This document shows, piece after piece, positions 1-5,060 of a DNA stretch of 5,060 nt; the stretch's first letter is position 1, and every line of letters starts with the position of its first letter. The stretch is taken from contig PWMZ01000049.1 of assembly GCA_003559065.1 (NCBI GenBank), positions 1-5,060 on the forward strand, in the 5' to 3' direction. Origin of the DNA: Candidatus Nealsoniibacteriota bacterium. GTDB lineage: Bacteria; Patescibacteriota; Minisyncoccia; Minisyncoccales; GWA2-38-27. Position numbers and translations under genes: made by a program. A model generated the notes under the pieces. That model was not told where the DNA came from and searched no databases. It saw only the letters and a list, made by a program, of their open reading frames with translations.

Positions 1-44
1 AGAAGCTTACTTTGAGATGTAACTTAAGATAAAAAAATTAAAAT

Positions 45-236
45 ATGGAATGTCAAAAAGAGAAAAACCTAAAAAATTGTCCTTGTACTTCTCCTTCTTG
101 TCCAAGAAAGGGGATTTGTTGCCAGTGTATTGATCATCATCGAGAAAAAGATCAATTACCAGCTTGCTACTTTTCTGCCGAGACAGAAAAAACCTATGAT
201 CGTTCTATCAAAAGGTTTATTCAAGACCAAGAATGA
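45..236 (+). CDS. DUF6485-type small cysteine-rich protein
   Basis: This is a complete 63-residue protein with eight cysteines (C3, C12, C14, C19, C25, C26, C28, C41) and a His pair (H31, H32). The arrangement CPC, C, CCxC, HH, C looks like a metal-binding or redox cluster. The conserved-looking stretches RKGICC, LPACYF and EKTYDRSI match my recollection of the DUF6485 family, small cytosolic proteins of unknown function found in anaerobic and candidate-phylum bacteria. There is no signal peptide or membrane segment. The start at 45 is the first ATG; the ten bases before it are only A and T, with no Shine-Dalgarno site. Its TGA stop overlaps the ATG of the alkD-like gene (ATGA), so the two are probably translated in a coupled way. 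Metal binding is inferred from the cysteine pattern; the true function is unknown. The family call rests on memory of the motif, not on a search. Confidence 0.8.
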   Translation: MECQKEKNLKNCPCTSPSCPRKGICCQCIDHHREKDQLPACYFSAETEKTYDRSIKRFIQDQE

Positions 237-895
237 TTAAAAAAATAAAAAAGGAATTAAGAGAAAAAGCTGACCCTGAGAAAGCTAAAAAATGGCAGCT
301 TTTTTTCAAAAAGAAGGAAAACTTAATAGGAGTTAGTGTACCCGAGTTAAGAAAGATAGCTAAAAAGTATCATGAGCTAAAAGAAAAAGATACCCTTTTT
401 TTGTTAAAGTCTTCAATCCATGAAGAAAGGTTTTTAGCTCTTTTGTTAATGGTTGAAAAATATCAAGAAAAGAAGAAAGAAATTTTTCAATTGTATTTGA
501 AAAACACTCAATATATTAATAATTGGGATTTGGTTGATTTGTCAGCTGAAAAAATAGTAGGGGATTATTTGTTTGAAAAAAGAAAAGACGTTCTTTACAA
601 ATTAGCTGAATCTGAAAATCTTTGGGAAAGAAGAATAGCAATTGTTTCTACCCACTTTTTTATTAAAAAAGATTATTTCAAAGACACCCTTAAAATAGCT
701 GAAATTCTTTTAAAAGATAAAGAGGATTTAGTTCAAAAAGCGGTTGGCTGGATGTTGAGAGAGGTGGGTAAAAAAGATGAAAAATTATTAGAAAATTTTT
801 TAAAAAAACATTACTTGAAAATGCCCAGAGTGATGCTTCGCTACAGTATTGAAAAGTTTCCTCAAAGCAAAAGAAAGCGATATTTGAAAACTTGA
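233..895 (+). CDS. AlkD-like DNA alkylation repair protein (HEAT-repeat DNA glycosylase)
   Basis: The 220-residue protein is all-helical and Lys/Glu rich, as expected for AlkD, which removes alkylated bases such as N3- and N7-alkylpurines by base excision using HEAT-like repeats that wrap DNA. Residues that matter in Bacillus cereus AlkD appear to be present: W98 and D102 in NNWDLVD match W109 and D113 (the catalytic Asp), R134 in WERRIAI matches R148, and W173 in GWMLREVGKKD matches W187. The C-terminal segment with PRVMLRYSIEKF is also typical. Length is close to the family norm, so the enzyme looks intact. It probably acts in the cytoplasm on the chromosome. The start is fixed by the ATGA overlap with the cysteine-rich gene upstream; the lysine-rich N-terminus follows directly. 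No Shine-Dalgarno site is seen, so coupling to the upstream stop is the likely initiation route. An inactive paralogue is unlikely given the complete residue set. Confidence 0.93.
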   Translation: MIKKIKKELREKADPEKAKKWQLFFKKKENLIGVSVPELRKIAKKYHELKEKDTLFLLKSSIHEERFLALLLMVEKYQEKKKEIFQLYLKNTQYINNWDLVDLSAEKIVGDYLFEKRKDVLYKLAESENLWERRIAIVSTHFFIKKDYFKDTLKIAEILLKDKEDLVQKAVGWMLREVGKKDEKLLENFLKKHYLKMPRVMLRYSIEKFPQSKRKRYLKT

Positions 896-920
896 TAATT
901 TTGTTGTTTTCTATTAAGAT
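892..920 (+). promoter_or_regulatory. Candidate sigma-70 promoter for the murA operon
   Basis: TTGATA (892-897, five of six matches to the -35 consensus) and TAAGAT (915-920, four of six to the -10) are separated by exactly 17 bases. The -35 overlaps the stop codon of the alkD-like gene. The -10 ends eight bases before the murA ATG, so a transcript starting the usual 6-8 bases downstream would begin at about 926-928 and carry almost no leader. This is prediction only; in AT-rich DNA such matches also arise by chance, but this is the only real gap between genes and it lies at a change of function. Confidence 0.5.
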
Positions 921-928
921 GAAACTAT

Positions 929-2179
929 ATGAATGAGCAGTTTATTATTAAAGGAGGAGCTCCTTTGGAAGGAGAAGTTAAAATTAGGGGAGCTAAAAAC
1001 TCCACCTTTCCTATTTTAGCAGCTACTCTTTTAACCAAAGATCCCTGTGTAATCAATAATCTTCCTTTGATAAGTGATGCTTTAAAAATGATCGATATTT
1101 TAAGGTCATTGGGAGCTAAAGTGGAATGGTTAGGAAAAAGGAAAGTAAAAATTACTTGCGATAAGATTGATCCTTACAAGATACCTTTTGACTTGGTAGC
1201 TAAGTTTAGAGGGTCTGTTTTGTTAATCGGTCCTCTTTTAGCTAGATTTAAAAAGATAAAAATGCCCTTTCCCGGTGGCTGTTTAATTGGAGCCAGGTCC
1301 ATTGACACTCATACCGATGCTTTTTCTCAGTTGGGAGTGAAAGTGAAAAAGAATAATATGTTTGATTTTTCTTTTGAAAACTTGAAAGAAAAAGAGGTGA
1401 CTTTGAAAGAATTCAGTGTTACCGGAACAGAAAATGTTCTTTTATTTTCTGCCTTGCAAAAAAAAGTTGTAGTTGGTATTGCCGACCAAGATTATGCTAA
1501 TCAAGAACTAGCCCAAGTTTTAGAAAAAATGGGAAGTCGCATTAGGTTTGGCTTTCATTCTTTTGAAATAAAGGGAAAGAAAAAATTAAAAGGATTTAAG
1601 CACACTATTTCTTCCGATCCTATTGAAACGGGGACCTTTATTGTGGCTACCTTAGCTACTAAAGGGAAAGTAACTATTAAACAAGCTAATTTAGCTTTTT
1701 TACAATTATTTTTAAAAAGAATAAAAGACTTTGGGGCTGATTTTAAGATAGTTAACAAAAAAACCATTAAAGTTTTACCTTCTAATAGATTGAGAATAGA
1801 TAAAGTCCAGAGTTTACCTTACCCGGGAATTAGCACCGATTTACAGCCTGAATTAGGAGTTTTAGCCACTCAAAACAAAGGGCCAACTTTAATTCATGAC
1901 CCTTTATACGAAGGAAGACTTAAGTACTTGGAACAGCTTAACAAAATGGGAGCTGATATTGTTTTTTGTGATCCCCATCGAGCCATTATTAACGGTCCTA
2001 CTCCTTTGAGAGGAATAGAAATGCCTAGTATGGACTTAAGAGCCGGAGCCGCTTTTTTAATTGCTGGCTTGGTAGCTAAAGGAGAAACGATTATTCACAA
2101 TATTGAACAAATTGACCGAGGTTATGAAAAAATAGAAGAAAGACTTTCTTCATTAGGAGCTAATATTAAAAGAAAATAA
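929..2179 (+). CDS. murA: UDP-N-acetylglucosamine 1-carboxyvinyltransferase
   Basis: MurA transfers enolpyruvate from phosphoenolpyruvate to UDP-GlcNAc, the first committed step of peptidoglycan synthesis, in the cytoplasm. The 416-residue length is normal (E. coli about 419), and the two-lobed EPSP-synthase-like fold can be followed throughout. Visible landmarks, with E. coli equivalents: K23-N24 (K22-N23), R94 (R91), the active-site loop PGGCLIGAR with catalytic C118 (C115) and R123 (R120), H128 (H125), TGTEN at 165-169, ETGTF in the second half, D304 in STDLQ (D305), R330, D369-L370-R371 (R371) and R397 in IDRGYEKIE. Having Cys rather than Asp in the loop predicts sensitivity to fosfomycin. 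One loop is unusual: the common REPE element is ADQDYANQE at 185-193. The ATG at 929 lacks a Shine-Dalgarno site and sits just behind a candidate promoter. It is the first gene of the apparent five-gene operon, with mreB four bases downstream. It could be one of two MurA paralogues, which the window cannot show. Confidence 0.96.
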   Translation: MNEQFIIKGGAPLEGEVKIRGAKNSTFPILAATLLTKDPCVINNLPLISDALKMIDILRSLGAKVEWLGKRKVKITCDKIDPYKIPFDLVAKFRGSVLLIGPLLARFKKIKMPFPGGCLIGARSIDTHTDAFSQLGVKVKKNNMFDFSFENLKEKEVTLKEFSVTGTENVLLFSALQKKVVVGIADQDYANQELAQVLEKMGSRIRFGFHSFEIKGKKKLKGFKHTISSDPIETGTFIVATLATKGKVTIKQANLAFLQLFLKRIKDFGADFKIVNKKTIKVLPSNRLRIDKVQSLPYPGISTDLQPELGVLATQNKGPTLIHDPLYEGRLKYLEQLNKMGADIVFCDPHRAIINGPTPLRGIEMPSMDLRAGAAFLIAGLVAKGETIIHNIEQIDRGYEKIEERLSSLGANIKRK

Positions 2180-2183
2180 TAAT

Positions 2184-3188
2184 ATGTTTGTAAAAAAAAT
2201 AGGAATAGATTTGGGCACCTGTAATTCAGTTGTTTTTATTCCTCAAAAAGGGATTATTATAAACGAACCTTCAGTAGTGGCTGTTAGTATGGATAATAGG
2301 ATTTTAGCGGTGGGAAAAGAAGCTAAAGAAATGACCGGCAGAACCCCCGATACAATAAAAGTTTATCGTCCTTTAAAAGACGGGGTTATTGCTGACTATC
2401 GGGTGACTGAAGCTATGATCAGATATTTTATTGAAAAAACTGGGACATGGTTTAAGTTTTTTAAACCAGAGCTTTTAGTAGGAGTCCCTGCTGGCATTAC
2501 TTCTACGGAAAAAAGGGCAGTTATTGAGGCTGGTACCATGGCGGGTGCTAAAGCCGTTTACGTGGCCAAAGAGCCCGTTTTAGCCGCCATCGGAGCCGGC
2601 ATCCCTATTAACTCTTGCACTGGTCACATGGTGGTAGATTTAGGAGGAGGAACGGCTGAAATGGCGGTAATTTCTTTAGGGGGTGTGGTTACTAGCCGTT
2701 CTTTAAGAGTAGCCGGAGACAAGATAGATTATTCTATTTCTAAATATATTAAAAACAAGTATAACCTAGCTATTGGAGAGCAAACAGCCGAGGAAGTAAA
2801 AACTAAAGTTGGTTCAGCTACTATTGAGAAAAAACCGGAAGAAATAGAGATTAGGGGCAGAGACTTGGTTTCCGGCTTACCCAAAAACATTACCATTAAT
2901 TCTAACGAGGTAGCGGAGGCAATAATAGAAAATTTGGAAGAAATTACCCAGACAATAAAAACTGTTTTAAGAGAAACACCACCAGAGTTGTCGGCTGATA
3001 TTATGGATAAAGGGATGGTTTTAACGGGAGGAGGAGCTCTTTTGAAAAACTTTGATCAACTAATTACCAAGGTTACCGGGGTCCCTTGTTTTTTAGCGGA
3101 AGACCCCTTGTTGTGTGTGGCTAAAGGAACAGGGGTAGTTTTAGAAAACCTAGAAGCTTATAAAAAAAGTATAATGAGTAAAAAATGA
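2184..3188 (+). CDS. mreB: Rod shape-determining actin homologue MreB
   Basis: MreB is a bacterial actin that polymerises on the inner face of the membrane with ATP and guides the wall-building machinery. At 334 residues it is full length. Actin-fold motifs in order: phosphate-1 GIDLGTCNS (7-15; more usual GTANT), INEPSVVAV (26-34), connect-1 KEPVLAAIGAGIP with the presumed catalytic E130, phosphate-2 DLGGGTAEMAVIS (152-164), and adenosine motif VLTGGGALLKN (279-289). A loop with W89, F90, F92 and F93 matches the place of the hydrophobic membrane-inserting loop of MreB. The N-terminus begins directly at the first strand, so there is no amphipathic helix of the E. coli kind. It follows murA by four bases, a sensible wall pair, but mreC and mreD are not adjacent; the next gene is delta prime, which overlaps its TGA stop as ATGA. 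The start has no Shine-Dalgarno site. DnaK/Hsp70 is excluded by the short length and MreB-specific motifs. Confidence 0.96.
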   Translation: MFVKKIGIDLGTCNSVVFIPQKGIIINEPSVVAVSMDNRILAVGKEAKEMTGRTPDTIKVYRPLKDGVIADYRVTEAMIRYFIEKTGTWFKFFKPELLVGVPAGITSTEKRAVIEAGTMAGAKAVYVAKEPVLAAIGAGIPINSCTGHMVVDLGGGTAEMAVISLGGVVTSRSLRVAGDKIDYSISKYIKNKYNLAIGEQTAEEVKTKVGSATIEKKPEEIEIRGRDLVSGLPKNITINSNEVAEAIIENLEEITQTIKTVLRETPPELSADIMDKGMVLTGGGALLKNFDQLITKVTGVPCFLAEDPLLCVAKGTGVVLENLEAYKKSIMSKK

Positions 3189-4033
3189 TTATTGGACACA
3201 AAAAACAATGGCAAATTTTAACTCAAAAAAACAAGTATCATGCCTTGTTGTTTTCTGGCCAAGAAAGTTTGGGAAAAAAGAAAGTAGCCATTGAGTTTGC
3301 GAAATTTTTAAAATGTTCCCAAAAAGAACCTTGTCATAAATGTCCCGAGTGTTTAGCAATAGAGAAAAAGACTAGTTCTGACTTTATTCTTTTGGAGGAA
3401 GATTCGGAGATTAAAATCTCTCAAATAAGGGAGATTAAAAGAAGAATGTTTTTGTCAACCGATTCTATTAAGATAACCATTGTTGATAAAGCTCATTTAA
3501 TGAACAAAAACAGTCAGAACTGTTTTTTAAAAATACTAGAAGAACCCAGAAAAAATACCATTTTTATTCTAGTTACTGAATATCCCGAATTATTGTTACC
3601 GACAGTTTTATCAAGAGTCCAACAAATAAAGTTTTTCCCCGTTAAAAATGAAAAGATTAAAGATTATATTAAAAACGAGAGAATTGTTTCTTTATCTTTA
3701 AATCGACCTGGTCGAGCGATAAGATTGTCTTTGGAGCCCGAAAAAATTCAAGAATACGAGAAAAATGTTAAGGATTTTGAAAGAATAAGGAGTTCTTTAA
3801 TGAAAGATAGATTTAAGGAAGCTAAAAGCATTTCTCAGAAAAATTTGGAAGAAATATTTTTTGTTTGGCTTTTTTATCTAAGGAAAATGTTTTTAAAATA
3901 TTGTCAGGAGGGAAAAGATTATTCAAAAATAAAAAATAATATTAAAAACTTACAAAAAATTAGTTCTTTGGTTGAAAGAACTAACGTTAATAAAAAATTA
4001 GCAACAGAACTATTATTAATTAAATTAAAATAA
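3185..4033 (+). CDS. holB: DNA polymerase III delta prime subunit (clamp loader), degenerate AAA+
   Basis: The 282-residue protein is a clamp-loader AAA+ subunit, which helps load the sliding clamp onto primed DNA. It has a P-loop-like GQESLGKK (25-32), a Cys4 zinc module (C44, C50, C53, C56), the signature HLMNKNSQNCFLKILEEPRK (104-123, typical of delta prime and DnaX), IFILVT as sensor-1 strand, and SRV at 143-145 where the clamp-loader SRC motif lies. ATP hydrolysis looks lost: the P-loop lacks the GxGKT pattern and the Walker B acidic pair reads DK (101-102). That favours the stator subunit delta prime over DnaX (tau/gamma), whose P-loop is intact and which is longer. Usual delta prime proteins have about 330 residues, so the C-terminal collar domain is short here. 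The start is set by the ATGA overlap with mreB. The gene is notably AT-rich near its end, and frr begins five bases after it. Assignment to delta prime rather than a DnaX-related paralogue is likely but not certain. Confidence 0.87.
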   Translation: MIIGHKKQWQILTQKNKYHALLFSGQESLGKKKVAIEFAKFLKCSQKEPCHKCPECLAIEKKTSSDFILLEEDSEIKISQIREIKRRMFLSTDSIKITIVDKAHLMNKNSQNCFLKILEEPRKNTIFILVTEYPELLLPTVLSRVQQIKFFPVKNEKIKDYIKNERIVSLSLNRPGRAIRLSLEPEKIQEYEKNVKDFERIRSSLMKDRFKEAKSISQKNLEEIFFVWLFYLRKMFLKYCQEGKDYSKIKNNIKNLQKISSLVERTNVNKKLATELLLIKLK

Positions 4034-4038
4034 AATAT

Positions 4039-4602
4039 ATGTCTGAGTACAAAAAAATTGTCGAAAAGGTTAAGCCAGAGCTTGAAAAAGCCATTAACTT
4101 TTTCAAAAGCGAGTTAGCTAAAATTCATGCTGGAAGAACAACACCTGCTTTAGTAGAAGATATCATGGTTGATTGTTTTGGGGAAAAATTACCCTTGAAA
4201 CAATTAGCTGCTATTTCAGTTCCCGAGCCAAGAAAAATTGTTATTCAACCTTGGGACGACTCTTACAGTGATGGAATTATTAATGCTTTGCTAAAAGCAG
4301 ATATCGGGGGTTCTCCGGTGGCCGAAAAAGATTTAATTAGAGTTAATTTTCCTACTTTGAGTCAAGAATATCGAGAAAAAATAGTTAGGAACCTGGCTAA
4401 CAAAAAAGAAGAAACCAGGGTGACTATTAAAAAGTGGCGAGAAGAAATTTGGAAAGAAATCCAGGAAAAATTTAAAGAAAAAGAAATTACCGAGGATGAT
4501 AAATTTAAAGCCAAAGACGAATTACAAGAAATAGTTGACGAGTATAATAAAAAGGTAGATGAGCTGGCTGGAAACAAAAAAGAAGAAATAATGAATAATT
4601 AA
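4039..4602 (+). CDS. frr: Ribosome recycling factor
   Basis: RRF works with EF-G to split the post-termination ribosome into subunits so that it can be reused. The 187-residue length is typical (about 185). Landmarks: the first helix ending in LAKIHAGRTTPALVEDI (26-42, family form LxxIRTGRASPALL), the domain-II beta segment LAAISVPEPRKIVIQPWD (56-73), IGGSPV and IRVNFPTLSQEYREKIV (100-116), and the long domain-I helix TRVTIKKWREE (126-136). R134 aligns with E. coli R132, a residue important for ribosome binding, while R129 is replaced by lysine (K131). The C-terminal ITEDDKFKAKDELQ (150-163) is also characteristic. The ATG at 4039 is preceded only by A/T bases and has no Shine-Dalgarno site. 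The gene lies between holB, five bases upstream, and the site-2 protease gene, two bases downstream. Nothing suggests loss of function. Confidence 0.96.
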   Translation: MSEYKKIVEKVKPELEKAINFFKSELAKIHAGRTTPALVEDIMVDCFGEKLPLKQLAAISVPEPRKIVIQPWDDSYSDGIINALLKADIGGSPVAEKDLIRVNFPTLSQEYREKIVRNLANKKEETRVTIKKWREEIWKEIQEKFKEKEITEDDKFKAKDELQEIVDEYNKKVDELAGNKKEEIMNN

Positions 4603-4604
4603 AG

Positions 4605-5060
4605 ATGATAACAGGAATTCTAATAGTCATATTAAGTATTGTTTTGTTAATCGTTATCCATGAATTGGGTCACTTTTTAGTGGCCAAAAAGTTTGGGGTT
4701 AAGGTAGAAGAATTCGGTATTGGAATTCCTCCGAGAATTTTTGGTAAAAAAATAGGGGAGACCATTTATTCTTTAAACTTGTTGCCGATTGGTGCTTTTG
4801 TCAAAATTTTGGGAGAAGACGACAAAGTGAAAGATCCTCGTAGTTTTAGCGAAAAACCTATTTGGCAAAGATTTTTAATTGTTGCTGCCGGGGTTATTAG
4901 TTTTTGGTTGGTCGCTTTTGTTCTTTTGACTATTATGGCTAATTTAGGAATGCCAACGGTAGTCGCCGACAATGTTCTTGTTGTAGACTCCAAAGTGCAA
5001 ATTATCGGAGTGGAAAAAGATTCCCCAGCTTATTTAGCTGGCCTAAAGGTTGAAGATATA
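4605..5060 (+). CDS. rseP: RseP/RasP-like site-2 zinc metalloprotease (M50), 3' end outside window
   Basis: The first 152 residues are visible and the frame is still open at the window edge. Site-2 proteases cut substrates inside the membrane, for example anti-sigma factors and remnant signal peptides. The first hydrophobic segment (about 3-18) runs into the zinc motif HELGH (19-23) with catalytic E20. Next come VEEFGIGIPPRIFG (34-47), the re-entrant beta-loop region, the family segment YSLNLLPIGAFVKILGE (55-71), FSEKPIWQRFLIVAAG (81-96), a second membrane helix (about 91-114), and the start of a PDZ domain with VEKDSPAYLAGLKVEDI (136-152). The Asn normally found five positions into the AGPxxN motif is Phe (F100). 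The second half, with the C-terminal LDG-type zinc ligand and remaining helices, is not in view. The ATG lies two bases after the frr stop; only a weak AAAG precedes it. The usual uppS, cdsA and dxr genes between frr and rseP are absent. Substrate unknown. Confidence 0.93.
   Translation, partial: MITGILIVILSIVLLIVIHELGHFLVAKKFGVKVEEFGIGIPPRIFGKKIGETIYSLNLLPIGAFVKILGEDDKVKDPRSFSEKPIWQRFLIVAAGVISFWLVAFVLLTIMANLGMPTVVADNVLVVDSKVQIIGVEKDSPAYLAGLKVEDI

Noticed and set aside
1..44. Tail of an upstream gene and a promoter for the first gene
   Set aside because: Plus-strand frames close at 15, 22 and 32, so an upstream gene could end here, but too few codons are visible to choose. TTGAGA at 12-17 has no -10 at proper spacing, and TAAGAT at 25-30 has no good -35.
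795..809. Slippery T-run/A-run (six T then seven A) as a programmed frameshift site in the alkD-like gene
   Set aside because: The frame continues intact to a family-like C-terminus, no stimulatory structure is visible, and such runs are expected in AT-rich lysine-rich genes.
896..928. Rho-independent terminator between the alkD-like gene and murA
   Set aside because: No GC-rich inverted repeat is present; read-through from the upstream pair into murA is possible.
1458..1465. Run of eight A in murA as possible frameshift or sequencing error
   Set aside because: MurA motifs on both sides are in the same frame, so the run is correct as written.
1555..1767. 70-codon open frame on the minus strand
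   Set aside because: It lies wholly inside murA, opposite a well-supported coding frame, with no recognisable motif.
2500..2720. GC-richer patch inside mreB as a sign of horizontal transfer
   Set aside because: It coincides with the conserved nucleotide-binding Gly/Ala segments, whose codons are GC-rich; flanking parts of the same gene match the rest of the window.
4362..4577. 71-codon open frame on the minus strand, rich in Ser, Leu and Phe
   Set aside because: It is antisense to the Lys/Glu-rich helix of frr; the composition is what the reverse strand of such codons gives.
4766..4993. 75-codon open frame on the minus strand
   Set aside because: It lies opposite the site-2 protease gene, whose own motifs cover the same bases.

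Overview
The window comes from a low-GC (about one third by eye), tightly packed bacterial genome. All genes lie on the + strand, the largest gap between two genes is 33 bases, and no recognisable Shine-Dalgarno sequence precedes any start. Together with short, stripped-down versions of housekeeping proteins and the gene order murA-mreB-holB-frr-rseP, this points to a streamlined lineage, most probably Candidate Phyla Radiation / Patescibacteria (Parcubacteria-like). That placement is inference. Three genes end in TGA and tryptophans are encoded by TGG, so the ordinary bacterial code applies, not the TGA-as-glycine code of Gracilibacteria and Absconditabacteria.

Layout. Positions 1-44 are a short AT-rich flank, possibly with the tail of an upstream gene. 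Positions 45-236 encode a 63-residue cysteine-rich protein of the DUF6485 type. It overlaps, through ATGA, an AlkD-family DNA alkylation repair glycosylase (233-895). A 33-base gap follows, holding a plausible sigma-70 promoter so close to the next start that the transcript may be leaderless. From 929 to the end runs an apparent operon of five genes: murA (peptidoglycan precursor synthesis), mreB (cell shape), holB-like (clamp loader delta prime), frr (ribosome recycling factor) and an rseP/rasP-like site-2 protease cut by the window edge. Junctions are 4 bases, a 4-base ATGA overlap, 5 bases and 2 bases.

How the genes fit together. MurA makes the first committed peptidoglycan precursor and MreB directs where wall is built, so these two form a functional pair. 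The delta prime, frr and rseP genes serve replication, translation and membrane proteolysis; they look co-transcribed by genome compaction more than by shared function. The DUF6485/AlkD pair is a separate translationally coupled unit.

I found no mobile element, CRISPR array, RNA gene or clear terminator, and no convincing new multi-gene system. The points most worth a second look are the candidate leaderless murA promoter, the absence of Shine-Dalgarno sites, the Cys-rich/AlkD coupling, and sequence departures in MurA, delta prime and RseP.
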